In this document: piece after piece, positions 34,229 through 42,621 of the stretch
How the letters are laid out: the number at the start of each line of letters is the position of its first letter
How positions within the stretch are numbered: position 1 is the first letter of the stretch
Origin: Peptoniphilus_A hominis
GTDB lineage: Bacteria > Bacillota > Clostridia > Tissierellales > Peptoniphilaceae
DNA length: 59,804 nt
Assembly (NCBI RefSeq): GCF_040096015.1
Contig: NZ_JBBMFO010000008.1
Location: 1-59,804, forward strand
Direction of reading: 5' to 3'
Made by a program: the position numbers and the translations under genes
The notes under the pieces: model-generated
Told to the model about the DNA's origin: nothing
Database searches by the model: none
What the model saw: only the letters and a program-made list of their open reading frames with translations

Positions 34229-35158
34229 ATGACTAAATATGTATTAAAGAGACTTTTAATATTAATACCTACACTTCTTGGAGTGAGCTTTATAGTTTTC
34301 TTGCTCCTTTACTTGTCGCCAGGAGATGCTGCCCTTGCTGCAGCTGGACCTAACGCACCTAAGGAGACAGTTGATGCTATAAGAGAAAGTCTTGGACTAA
34401 ATAAGCCCTTTATAGTTCAATATGGAAATTACTTAAAGGATTTAATTTTTCACTTTGACCTTGGCAAAAGCTATCAGTCAGGAAGATCAGTTTCAGAAGC
34501 CCTATTAAGAGTTTTTCCAACAACTTTAAAACTTGCAGGTGGCGCCCTTGTCGTTGCCATAATTATGGGCATAACTTTTGGCGTAATAGCAGCCCTAAAG
34601 AAAAATACTTTTATTGACTCAATGATTACTGCCCTAGGCATGGTTGGACTTGCAATGCCAATTTTTTGGTCAGGACTTTTACTTATAATTGTATTTTCAA
34701 CAAAGCTAAAAATTTTACCAGCATCAGGTTTTTCTTCCATAAAGCACATGATCCTGCCTTGGTTCGCCCTAGGCTTTCAGTCATCAGCTGTAATTATGAG
34801 GATGACAAGATCTGCCATGTTAGATGTTCTGGACAAGGACTACATCAGGACTGCCTATGCCAAGGGACTTTCTAAGCCAAAAATTATTTTTGTCCACGCC
34901 CTTAAAAATGCAATGATTCCTGTTATAACCACAATTGGACTTCAAGCAGGTGGACTTCTTGGTGGAAGTATTTTGACAGAAACAATTTTCTCCATTCCTG
35001 GCATTGGAAGGCTAATGGTTGACTCCATAAAAACTCGTGACTACCCAATAATTCTTGGGGCAATAATGCTTATAGCCATAGTTTATTCTGTAATTTCCAT
35101 TATCGTTGACATCCTCTACGGCTTTATCAATCCAAGAATAAAGGCAGACTACAAGTAG
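34229..35158 (+). CDS. peptide ABC transporter permease, DppB/OppB type
   Basis: The 309-aa permease has six membrane segments. It begins with YVLKRLLILIPTLLGVSFIVF, typical of this family, and holds the EAA-loop equivalent DYIRTAYAKGLSKPKIIFVHALKN-type region near residue 205. It forms the channel with the next gene product. AGAAGAAAGGATTAGAT precedes the ATG. Confidence 0.92.
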   Translation: MTKYVLKRLLILIPTLLGVSFIVFLLLYLSPGDAALAAAGPNAPKETVDAIRESLGLNKPFIVQYGNYLKDLIFHFDLGKSYQSGRSVSEALLRVFPTTLKLAGGALVVAIIMGITFGVIAALKKNTFIDSMITALGMVGLAMPIFWSGLLLIIVFSTKLKILPASGFSSIKHMILPWFALGFQSSAVIMRMTRSAMLDVLDKDYIRTAYAKGLSKPKIIFVHALKNAMIPVITTIGLQAGGLLGGSILTETIFSIPGIGRLMVDSIKTRDYPIILGAIMLIAIVYSVISIIVDILYGFINPRIKADYK

Positions 35159-35165
35159 GTGAAAC

Positions 35166-36008
35166 ATGTTAAAGAGATTAAAAACATTTTTTAAATATTA
35201 CAGGAGAAATAAAGTTGCAGTAGTGGCACTGGTTCTTTTAATCATCATTATTTTTGCTGCAATTTTTGCCGATTTCCTTTCACCCTACGACTACACAGAG
35301 CAGTTTCCCAAGGACAATTTTTTGAAGCCAAGTAGGGCCCACTTAATGGGGACAGATAATTTTGGACGAGACATATTTTCGAGAGTCCTTCACGGAGCTC
35401 AGGTCTCCCTTAAAATTGGTTTCACATCTGTAATTATTTCCACAGTAATTGGAGTAATTATTGGCGCCTTGGCAGGTTACTACGAGGGAATTTTTGATGC
35501 CATAATTATGAGAGTCATGGACACAATCTTATCCATTCCACAACTTGTCCTTGCCATTGCCCTTGCTGCAGCCCTTGGTGGCGGCATGAAAAACTTAATT
35601 TTGGCAGTTTCCCTATCTTCTATTCCTTCCTATGCAAGGATAGTTAGAAGTCAGGTCATGTCTGTAAAAAATTTGGAGTACATTGAATCGGCAAGGCTGG
35701 CTGGAGTAAAAACTTTTAAATTAATTTTTGCAGAAATTTTACCCAACTGCTTTGCGCCCATAATTGTCCAAGCCACAATTGGCGTTGGAACTGCAATCTT
35801 ATCTGCAGCTTCCCTTTCCTTTATCGGCATGGGAATTATGCCGCCAGAAGCAGAGTGGGGTCAAATGCTTTCTGAAGGGAGAGCTTATATTAGAAACTAT
35901 CCACACATAACTCTATTCCCAGGCATGGCAATTGCCATAACGATTTTACTTTTAAATATTGTTGGCGACGCCTTAAGAGATGCCTTTGACCCAAAGTTCA
36001 GGAGGTAG
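35166..36008 (+). CDS. peptide ABC transporter permease, DppC/OppC type
   Basis: The 280-aa second permease has the N-terminal segment common to OppC proteins, SPYDYTEQF, and GTDNFGRDIFSRVLHGAQVSL. The EAA loop is YIESARLAGVKTFKLIFAEILPN. It starts 7 nt after the first permease gene and ends 1 nt before the ATPase gene. Confidence 0.92.
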   Translation: MLKRLKTFFKYYRRNKVAVVALVLLIIIIFAAIFADFLSPYDYTEQFPKDNFLKPSRAHLMGTDNFGRDIFSRVLHGAQVSLKIGFTSVIISTVIGVIIGALAGYYEGIFDAIIMRVMDTILSIPQLVLAIALAAALGGGMKNLILAVSLSSIPSYARIVRSQVMSVKNLEYIESARLAGVKTFKLIFAEILPNCFAPIIVQATIGVGTAILSAASLSFIGMGIMPPEAEWGQMLSEGRAYIRNYPHITLFPGMAIAITILLLNIVGDALRDAFDPKFRR

Positions 36009-36009
36009 T

Positions 36010-36966
36010 ATGTTATTAGAAATAAAGGACCTTGAAGTTTTTTTCAAAAGCTCCCAAGGCATAGTAAAGGCTGTAAATAAAGTTAATATAAATACTCGTG
36101 AAAAAATGACAACTGCCATAGTAGGTGAATCTGGCTCGGGAAAGTCTGTAACTTCACTAGCCATTATGGGTCTTTTGGATAAGTCCTCTCTTGAAAAAAT
36201 TTCTGGCGAGATAATTTTTGAAGGAAAAAATCTTTTAGAGTCTTCTCCAGAAGAATTAAGGCACATTAGAGGCAATGAAATTTCTATGATTTTTCAAGAA
36301 CCCATGACTTCACTAAATCCTGCCCTAAAGATTGGCTACCAAATGTCTGAAGTCTTTAGGACTCACTTTGACATGGATAAAAAAACTGCCAAGGAAAAAT
36401 CTTTAGAGATGATAAAAAAAGTTGAAATAGGTAGGGCAGAAGATGTCTACAATTCTTATCCTCACGAACTTTCTGGAGGCATGAGGCAGAGAATTATGAT
36501 TGCCATGGCACTTTCATCTTCTCCAAAACTTTTAATAGCAGATGAACCTACAACTGCCCTTGATGTTACCATTCAAAAGGAAGTTTTGGAGCTCATGAAA
36601 AAATTAAAGGAAGATATGAATACTTCTATAATTTTTATAAGTCACGATCTTGGAGTTGTTTCTGACATTGCAGATTATGTAAATGTAATGTATGGAGGAA
36701 AAATCGTGGAGAGGGCGAGGGCAGAAGATATATTTAAAAAGCCCCTTCACCCTTACACAAGAGGACTTATAAGGGCAATACCTACTGCTCACAAGAAAAA
36801 GGACCAGCTCTACACAATTAGGGGGTCAGTTCCAAATCCAATTGATCTTCCAGAATCCTGCTACTTCTGCGACAGGTGTGACGAGAAGATGAAAATTTGC
36901 CAGGAAAAAATTCCTGAAGAAGTGGACATTGACGGTCATAAGGTATCCTGCTTTTTGTATAGGTGA
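36010..36966 (+). CDS. peptide ABC transporter ATP-binding protein, DppD/OppD type
   Basis: The 318-aa ATPase has Walker A GESGSGKS near residue 40, signature LSGGMRQR, and Walker B LLIADEPTTALD. The C-terminal extension carries the cysteine cluster CYFCDRCDEKMKIC plus a later Cys, the region that in related transporters can hold an iron-sulfur cluster. The ATG at 36010 was chosen because GGAGGTAGT lies directly upstream, rather than the longer frame overlapping the permease gene. Confidence 0.93.
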   Translation: MLLEIKDLEVFFKSSQGIVKAVNKVNINTREKMTTAIVGESGSGKSVTSLAIMGLLDKSSLEKISGEIIFEGKNLLESSPEELRHIRGNEISMIFQEPMTSLNPALKIGYQMSEVFRTHFDMDKKTAKEKSLEMIKKVEIGRAEDVYNSYPHELSGGMRQRIMIAMALSSSPKLLIADEPTTALDVTIQKEVLELMKKLKEDMNTSIIFISHDLGVVSDIADYVNVMYGGKIVERARAEDIFKKPLHPYTRGLIRAIPTAHKKKDQLYTIRGSVPNPIDLPESCYFCDRCDEKMKICQEKIPEEVDIDGHKVSCFLYR

Positions 36967-36970
36967 TAAA

Positions 36971-37771
36971 ATGAAGGACGAAATTATTTTACAAGTTAAA
37001 AATTTAAATAAAGAATTTAAAATTAGCGGCGGCAAAAGCTTTAAGGCAGTTGATGACATTTCCTTCGACCTAAAAACTTCACACACTCTTGGCGTTGTTG
37101 GCGAAAGTGGCTCAGGCAAGTCGACTCTTGCCAGGTGCATCATGGGACTTTATCCTGACGCCAGCGGAGAAATAATTTATAAGGGCAAAAATATCTTAAA
37201 GGAAAATCAGAGGGAATTAAAGGAATATAGAAAAGATGTGCAGATGATTTTTCAAGACCCCTATTCCTCACTTAACCCCAGAAAAAAGTGCAAGGACATA
37301 ATTGCATCGGGCATAAGAAATCTCTTAGGCGAGAAGGACAAAAAGAAAATCGAAAAAAAAGTTTTGGAGACCATGGAAATTTGTGGGCTTTCAGAATATC
37401 ACATGGAGAGATATCCCCACGAATTTTCTGGAGGACAGAGGCAGAGGATTTCCATTGCCAGGGCTCTTGCCGTTGATCCAAAAATAATTGTGGCAGACGA
37501 GCCAACTTCTGCTCTTGATGTTTCCATTCAGGCACAAATAATAAACCTGCTTGAAGACCTGCAAAGGGACTTGGGTCTATCCATGATTTTTATTTCTCAC
37601 GACCTCTCTGTTGTAAGGCATGTGGCAGAGGAAGTCCTGGTCATGTATAAGGGTAGATGCGTGGAGTATAATGAGTCCGAAGAAATTTTTGAAAAGCCAA
37701 GAGAGGACTACACGAAAAAATTATTGTCATCAGTGCCAGGCAAGACTCTGGCGCAAGTGGAAGATGTGTAG
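36971..37771 (+). CDS. peptide ABC transporter ATP-binding protein, DppF/OppF type
   Basis: The 266-aa second ATPase has Walker A GESGSGKS, signature EFSGGQRQR, and Walker B IIVADEPTSALD. It pairs with the preceding ATPase to drive transport. It lacks the C-terminal cysteine cluster found in its partner, and is short for an OppF. The ATG at 36971 follows AGGTGATAAA, 4 nt after the upstream stop. A strong terminator closes the operon. Confidence 0.93.
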   Translation: MKDEIILQVKNLNKEFKISGGKSFKAVDDISFDLKTSHTLGVVGESGSGKSTLARCIMGLYPDASGEIIYKGKNILKENQRELKEYRKDVQMIFQDPYSSLNPRKKCKDIIASGIRNLLGEKDKKKIEKKVLETMEICGLSEYHMERYPHEFSGGQRQRISIARALAVDPKIIVADEPTSALDVSIQAQIINLLEDLQRDLGLSMIFISHDLSVVRHVAEEVLVMYKGRCVEYNESEEIFEKPREDYTKKLLSSVPGKTLAQVEDV

Positions 37772-37811
37772 AAATTTTTCTTCCTGGGTATTATAATTAG
37801 ATAAAGTAGAT

Positions 37812-37843
37812 AAAACTGTAGGCCTCTACAGTTTTTTATTTTG
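37812..37843 (+). terminator. terminator of the peptide transporter operon
   Basis: AAAACTGTAG (37812-37821) pairs perfectly with CTACAGTTTT (37826-37835) over a 4-nt loop and ends in a T-run. Confidence 0.9.
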
Positions 37844-37854
37844 GAGGTGAAAAG

Positions 37855-38502
37855 ATGCTTAATGAAGAGGGCAAAAGAATTTTTTTTAGCGACCAAGAAA
37901 ATAATATTGACCTTCCCCTTGAAATAATTGAGGATATTTATGACAAAAGAGAAGAGAAAATAGATTTTAAATCAAGTGATGATGATTCAAGTGAAGAAGA
38001 AAACTTTACTCACAAAGAATTTGAGGAGAGTCAAGAAGAAAGTCTAGAAGAAGTTCAAAAGGAAGCTCAAGATGACAATCAAGAAGATGAGGATTTATTT
38101 GATGAAAATAAATATGATCCCTATTACTTGGAGAGAATCGACGAAGTTCAGGAAATGTTGGAAGAAATTTGCGAGTCCATACCTTCTTATGCCTATGAGC
38201 ATCTTAATGGTGGTATAATTCTTACAGAAGAGGCAAAGTACCACGAGGAAGCCTATGCAGAGGATCTAGTTATCATGGGCGAGTACCAAAGGTCAATGCT
38301 TGGCAACATGATAAAAATTTATTATGGGTCCTTTATGGACATGTACAGATTTTCCTCAAGGGAGACCCTAAGGGAAAAGCTAGAGGAAGTTCTCCTCCAC
38401 GAGTTCACTCATCACTTGGAGTTTCTTGCCAATGAGTGGGGACTTGTAATTGAAGACAAGAAATTTTTAGAAGAATATAGAAAAAGGAAGCAAAATGAAT
38501 AA
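37855..38502 (+). CDS. zincin-like metallopeptidase with acidic N-terminal extension
   Basis: The 215-aa protein has the zinc motif HEFTHH (HExxH at residues 182-186) near its C-terminus and resembles the family of small zincin-like metallopeptidases. The first 85 residues are strongly acidic and low in complexity (runs of Glu, Asp and Ser), which is unusual for the family and likely disordered. No signal peptide is visible, so it is probably cytoplasmic. It overlaps the J-domain gene by 8 nt, so the two are co-translated. TTGGAGGTGAAAAG precedes the ATG. Substrate is unknown. Confidence 0.78.
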   Translation: MLNEEGKRIFFSDQENNIDLPLEIIEDIYDKREEKIDFKSSDDDSSEEENFTHKEFEESQEESLEEVQKEAQDDNQEDEDLFDENKYDPYYLERIDEVQEMLEEICESIPSYAYEHLNGGIILTEEAKYHEEAYAEDLVIMGEYQRSMLGNMIKIYYGSFMDMYRFSSRETLREKLEEVLLHEFTHHLEFLANEWGLVIEDKKFLEEYRKRKQNE

Positions 38503-39343
38503 AATTTTAGGATATTTTTATAAGGGTTTAGGCAAATTTTTTGACCTCATCTTAACCTTTTTAATTGTAATAGTTAATATTGCTGTTGATTTATTTTCAG
38601 CTGTAAGGAGATTGTTCTTGTATATAATTTCCATGGGCGGCTGCTTGATAATATTTTTACTTTTAAATCCATTTGCTTGGCAGGGACTTGCAAAAAATAA
38701 GTGGCTCTCAACTCTAATCATGCTGGCTATTATTGTGCCCCTACTTGGCAATGTGTCAGAATCTTTTTTGAAGTACATACACTACATGGTGACAGAATTT
38801 TTCTACGACAGGGCAGATCATTATCTCCTTGGTAAGGCTAATGAATTCGAAAGTATTTCTGGCTACGGCAGGGCTTATTGGGAGAAAAAAGAAAGGGAAA
38901 GAATTAGACAAGAGGAAGAGAGAAGGAAGAAGAGAGAGGAAGAATTTAGAGAGAGATTTAAAGATTTCGGTGGCTTTACTTGGACGACCTTCGACGACTT
39001 TTCTCAGTTTGATGAATTTTTTAGGCAGCAAGGTTATGGCGGCTTTTATGAAAATCAAGGCGGCTCTTATGGAAATAATTATGGTGGATCCTACGGAAAG
39101 GGGCAAGGTGGTGGATACGGGTTTAAGGACCAATACGAAAAAGCCTGCGACACTCTCGGCGTAAATTATAACGCAGACAAGTATGAAGTGAAGCTTGCCT
39201 ACAGAAAGATGGCAAAAAAATATCACCCTGACTTAAATAAGGAAGAGGGCGCCAAGGAAAAATTCCAAGAAATAAATGCAGCCTATGAATTTTTAAATGA
39301 CTCAAATATTGAGATGTATAAAAAAATGTCTGGTGCAAATTAA
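38495..39343 (+). CDS. membrane-anchored J-domain protein
   Basis: The 282-aa protein has hydrophobic N-terminal segments (residues about 15-45 and 45-90), a charged Arg/Glu-rich stretch (about 128-155), a Gly/Tyr/Asn-rich linker (about 175-210) and a C-terminal J-domain with the HPD triad at 244-246. The J-domain should stimulate the ATPase of DnaK. A J-domain placed at the C-terminus behind membrane segments differs from DnaJ and recalls DjlA-type or membrane recruiting co-chaperones. It is coupled to the zincin gene by overlap. The partner clients are unknown. Confidence 0.85.
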   Translation: MNKILGYFYKGLGKFFDLILTFLIVIVNIAVDLFSAVRRLFLYIISMGGCLIIFLLLNPFAWQGLAKNKWLSTLIMLAIIVPLLGNVSESFLKYIHYMVTEFFYDRADHYLLGKANEFESISGYGRAYWEKKERERIRQEEERRKKREEEFRERFKDFGGFTWTTFDDFSQFDEFFRQQGYGGFYENQGGSYGNNYGGSYGKGQGGGYGFKDQYEKACDTLGVNYNADKYEVKLAYRKMAKKYHPDLNKEEGAKEKFQEINAAYEFLNDSNIEMYKKMSGAN

Positions 39344-39375
39344 TTTTATTTGATATGAAAATTTAGACAAAAAGA

Positions 39376-39398
39376 AAGGACCACGAGGGTCCTTTTTT
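39376..39398 (+). terminator. terminator after the J-domain gene
   Basis: AAGGACC (39376-39382) pairs with GGTCCTT (39388-39394), then a T-run. Confidence 0.85.
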
Positions 39399-39468
39399 GG
39401 TGCTTAGATTTTTAAAAATTATAAGAATCTAATATATAAGAAAAATGTTTTAACTAACTGTGAAAAAA

Positions 39469-40269
39469 TTATTTAATTATACTTTCTCCCATTTGGAAAT
39501 ATTCATCTGGGTCAATTGCTTTTTTATCTCTAAAGTTCATATTGTGTAAGAGATATTGATTGCCCTTGTATTCAAAGATTAAGTAAGTTGAGACAGCTTC
39601 AGTTCTGTCTGAACCCTTGCCACCGATGCCAACATTAAAGAAAGGATCCTTTTCAAATCTTTCTTTGTCAGCAGGACTTAAGTCTTCCTTGCTTCCAACA
39701 AATAAATTGTCATAAACTGAGTAGTAAAAATCAACTCCATTAATAGTTCTCATCTCCTTGTAAGGAGCACTTGAAATAGGGTCGTGACCTTCAACAATTC
39801 TATCTATAGCTAAAGTGATGTGATCTGAATCTTCTCCTCTTTGCTTTTTGTAGTTAACATCAATTGTCTTTCTCTTATTTAACTTTGCACCAGTTTCATC
39901 AACATCTGCAGTATTTATAATTGTTATTCCGTCAAATTTATAGTCGCCTAAATTTTCTGGAGCGTAGGCTTCAAGACCTGCCTTTTTTTCTGCCTTGGCA
40001 AGGTCAGTGTACTCTGTATAATCATATTTATGAGATGAAGATGAAATTGATCCAGTAATTTTTCCTGCTGCGAAAACTCCCACTGAAAGGACAAGGGCAA
40101 GGGCAGCCACAAATATAAATTTCTTTTTCATTTTAAATTCTCCTTTTTCTTCTTTAGACTTAATTTCTAAGTCAATTTTATTTTTGAGGTAAGAAGAAGG
40201 AGCAGAATTTTCCACGCTTTTTTCTAATTTGTCTTTTATATACTCATCAAAATTATTAAAATTATTCAT
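39469..40269 (-). CDS. membrane protein partner of the ECF sigma factor (putative anti-sigma factor)
   Basis: The 266-aa protein has a short cytoplasmic N-terminus (about 45 residues, beginning MNNFNNFDEYIKDKLEK), one membrane segment (FIFVAALALVLSVGVFAAG, about 50-68) and a soluble extracellular domain that resembles the DUF4367-type domains of Firmicute anti-sigma proteins. The role is inferred from topology and from an 8-nt overlap with the upstream sigma gene. The ATG at 40269 follows GAGAAGGAGAGTATTT, so the longer frame to 40290 was not used. No zinc-binding HxxxCxxC motif of classic ZAS anti-sigma factors is present. Confidence 0.7.
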   Translation of the reverse strand: MNNFNNFDEYIKDKLEKSVENSAPSSYLKNKIDLEIKSKEEKGEFKMKKKFIFVAALALVLSVGVFAAGKITGSISSSSHKYDYTEYTDLAKAEKKAGLEAYAPENLGDYKFDGITIINTADVDETGAKLNKRKTIDVNYKKQRGEDSDHITLAIDRIVEGHDPISSAPYKEMRTINGVDFYYSVYDNLFVGSKEDLSPADKERFEKDPFFNVGIGGKGSDRTEAVSTYLIFEYKGNQYLLHNMNFRDKKAIDPDEYFQMGESIIK

Positions 40270-40834
40270 AAATACTCTCCTTCTCGCCAAAGTCTTGGTC
40301 GACTTTCATTATTTCTTTCTTTAAATTTTTTCGAGCTCTAAAAAGTCTAGACTTAACTGTACCCTGAAAGGTCTTTAAAATTTTTGCAATTTCTTCTATG
40401 GAGAAGTCGTCGTAATAAAAGAGGACTAGGACTTCTCTTTCCTTGTGATTTAATTTTAAGAGGGCTGATTCAACTTCATTATTTAATACAAATTCATCTT
40501 CTCCACTTGAAATAAAATTTGAGTCAGCCTTTTCCAAAACAAATTCGTCGGGAAATTCTCTCTTTCTATTTTTATATCTGGTGTAGCAAGAATTTTTTAA
40601 AATTGAAAAAATCCAAGGTCTCAATTTGTTAAATTCCTTCAAGTTATTTATGTTTTTGTAAATAGAAAGGAAGGTGTCTTGGAGAACATCTTCTGCCTCC
40701 TCCCTATTTCCCAAGATTAGAAGGGCAGTTCGGTACAAGCTTAAGTAGTATTCTTCATAGAGGAGATCAAAGGAATCTTTGTCGCCCTTTTTTAATTTTT
40801 TAAAATTTTCAATGTTAAATTTTTGGGGATTCAT
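40262..40834 (-). CDS. ECF-type RNA polymerase sigma factor
   Basis: The 190-aa protein has region 2 (LLYEEYYLSLYRTALLIL, then EAEDVLQDTFLSIYKNI and LRPWIFSILKN) and region 4 (LNHKEREVLVLFYYDDFSIEEIAKIL and GTVKSRLFRARKNL). There is no region 1 or 3, as in sigma-W-like factors. It directs transcription of envelope or stress genes. The ATG at 40834 follows AAAGGAGGTTAAA. The membrane protein gene next to it likely controls it, and a candidate ECF promoter lies just upstream. Confidence 0.93.
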   Translation of the reverse strand: MNPQKFNIENFKKLKKGDKDSFDLLYEEYYLSLYRTALLILGNREEAEDVLQDTFLSIYKNINNLKEFNKLRPWIFSILKNSCYTRYKNRKREFPDEFVLEKADSNFISSGEDEFVLNNEVESALLKLNHKEREVLVLFYYDDFSIEEIAKILKTFQGTVKSRLFRARKNLKKEIMKVDQDFGEKESIYE

Positions 40835-40863
40835 TTTAACCTCCTTTAGATGCATCTACTTAT

Positions 40864-40891
40864 AAGACCATTTAGGATGCGAAAAGGTTCA
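40864..40891 (-). promoter_or_regulatory. candidate ECF-type promoter for the sigma operon
   Basis: On the minus strand TGAACC (40891-40886) then 16 bp and GGTCTT (from 40869) resemble the sigma-W-like pattern TGAAAC-N16-CGTC. The site would let the sigma factor activate its own gene. The -10 differs from consensus at its first base. Confidence 0.4.
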
Positions 40892-40899
40892 TTTTTTTC

Positions 40900-40925
40900 A
40901 AAAAAAATCTCCACCTAAGTGGAGA
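40900..40925 (-). terminator. terminator after the zinc-ribbon/SH3 gene
   Basis: TCTCCAC (40908-40914) pairs with GTGGAGA (40919-40925), followed by a T-run on the minus strand. It separates this gene from the sigma operon. Confidence 0.85.
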
Positions 40926-40927
40926 AA

Positions 40928-42493
40928 TTAATTTAAAGTCTTATCTGATATCCAGCCCCTCAAATTTTCACCAGAGATGCTGGACTTAACTTCTACATGG
41001 CACCAAATTCTCTTGCCCTGCTCGATTTTTGTCTCTAAGACATAGAGTTCAGTTCCCTTTTCCAAAATTTTTATAATTTCAGAATCTACACTTGCTTCCT
41101 TTCTTAGGTTTGCCTTTTCTGTGGCAACATTCCTGTAAGTGTGAAGAAGTTCAGAAGATTTTTTTGCAGTTTGAGCTGCATCTGTGTAGTCATTTTCTTT
41201 TTCAAAACTTTCTGTTTGATCTTTATCTTTGTTTATATCAATAGCGTTTTTGCTTTCAATTTCTTTTTTTAGGCTTGTGGCCTTGGCAGATTCAGGCACG
41301 ACGCCAAGGTAGGAATTTAAAAGAAGCATTGCTTCGTTTACTTTATTTTCCTTGTAAGTGTCCTTTACTTTATTCAAAATTATATTGTCTATGGAGAGAA
41401 GTTTATCTTGAGCTGCCTTATAATTTTTCTCATCTTCTTGAATTACCTTTTTAAAATTGTAGGCTGAATCGATATAATTTTCTTCCTGGTAAAGTTTTAT
41501 GCCCTTTTGGTAGAAGTCATCAGATTGAACTAACTTCTTTAGTTTTTCCATTTCATTTGAAATTTCTGGACTGGTCTTTTTCTTTGTAGCTTCCTTGTAT
41601 AAGTCCAGTGCCTCTTTGTACTCGCCACTTAGGGCAAGTCCCCTTGCGTCCTCAATTTTATTTTCGTTTCTAGTTATAACTGCGAAATTAATTATAAATA
41701 GAGAGATTATGGACAAAATAATAATTAAAACTATGGAGAAAAGCACAATCTTTGCAGAAAATTTCTTTGGTTTTTTTGTAGTCACTTCATTAGTTCTATC
41801 AACTTTGAGACTCTCGGTGTTTGGAGCAATCTTTGAAAGGTTTGTCTGAGTCAAGTGAGTCTCAAGGGTCCTTAAATTTATGTCTGAAGTTGACTTGGTG
41901 TTTTCAAGAACATTTAAAATTTTTGAATTAATAAGTGGCTCAGTCAAATTATTTAGGACAAAACTTTTATTTCTGCCACAAAAATCACATTCGCTGCTGT
42001 CCTTTTCGTTTATAAAACCACAGGCACAGCGCCAAAAATCAATTTGGTTTTCGCCATAAGTTTTTATTCCCTCGCCAAGAGTTTCCTTTATTTGTGCACG
42101 CTTTTTTTCGGGAATGACTGGCAGACTCATGTCATATTTTTTTTCTGAAGAGGTATAAGTCTTTCCGTCGCAAGTGTACTTTGATATGTAAATGTCTATA
42201 GCCCTTGCCTTATAAAATCTCTCGTCTAATAAAAAGGGATCCAAAAAATATCTCGTGTAGGGCTCAATATTTACAGCTTGAGAAAAATAAAATTCTCTGC
42301 CATTAAAGAGATAGGACTTTTCAATAGACTTAAACTTTACGGCAAATTCAATGTTTGTTACAAAGGAGTCCTGTGCATTTAAGACATCAATTGCTAGGGC
42401 GAAATCGCCGCTAGTGAGTTCTGCATTGGCAATTTGAATTTTTTCACTTGTATTAAAGCTAAGTTTGGTTGGCAGTGTTCTAAAAAAACTCAT
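40928..42493 (-). CDS. zinc-ribbon, TPR and SH3-domain membrane protein
   Basis: The 521-aa protein has an N-terminal beta-rich region (about 1-140) of unknown fold, then a zinc ribbon of the form C-x-C and C-x2-C near residues 153-175 (CACG then CDFC). A single membrane segment lies near residue 248-272. A tetratricopeptide-like region (about 275-400) follows, and a bacterial SH3 domain closes the protein (about 455-521, NLRKEASVDSEIIKIL). The SH3 domain would lie outside the membrane and may bind cell wall. It lies immediately upstream of the sigma operon on the same strand but is separated by a terminator. Function is unknown. Confidence 0.75.
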   Translation of the reverse strand: MSFFRTLPTKLSFNTSEKIQIANAELTSGDFALAIDVLNAQDSFVTNIEFAVKFKSIEKSYLFNGREFYFSQAVNIEPYTRYFLDPFLLDERFYKARAIDIYISKYTCDGKTYTSSEKKYDMSLPVIPEKKRAQIKETLGEGIKTYGENQIDFWRCACGFINEKDSSECDFCGRNKSFVLNNLTEPLINSKILNVLENTKSTSDINLRTLETHLTQTNLSKIAPNTESLKVDRTNEVTTKKPKKFSAKIVLFSIVLIIILSIISLFIINFAVITRNENKIEDARGLALSGEYKEALDLYKEATKKKTSPEISNEMEKLKKLVQSDDFYQKGIKLYQEENYIDSAYNFKKVIQEDEKNYKAAQDKLLSIDNIILNKVKDTYKENKVNEAMLLLNSYLGVVPESAKATSLKKEIESKNAIDINKDKDQTESFEKENDYTDAAQTAKKSSELLHTYRNVATEKANLRKEASVDSEIIKILEKGTELYVLETKIEQGKRIWCHVEVKSSISGENLRGWISDKTLN

Positions 42494-42621
42494 AAAGACT
42501 CCTTTCTATCCATACTTTATTACTTAATTATAAGCTACTTGAAAAATTTTTACAATATGCCTTCTATTTACTAAATTAGACCTTTAGCCTATAATTTAAT
42601 TATATGGAAGGAGAAGGTGAA

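Noticed and set aside
38756..39338. Several long minus- and plus-strand frames over the J-domain gene
   Set aside because: They are shadows of the Gly- and charge-rich linker region of the J-domain protein and lack ribosome binding sites.
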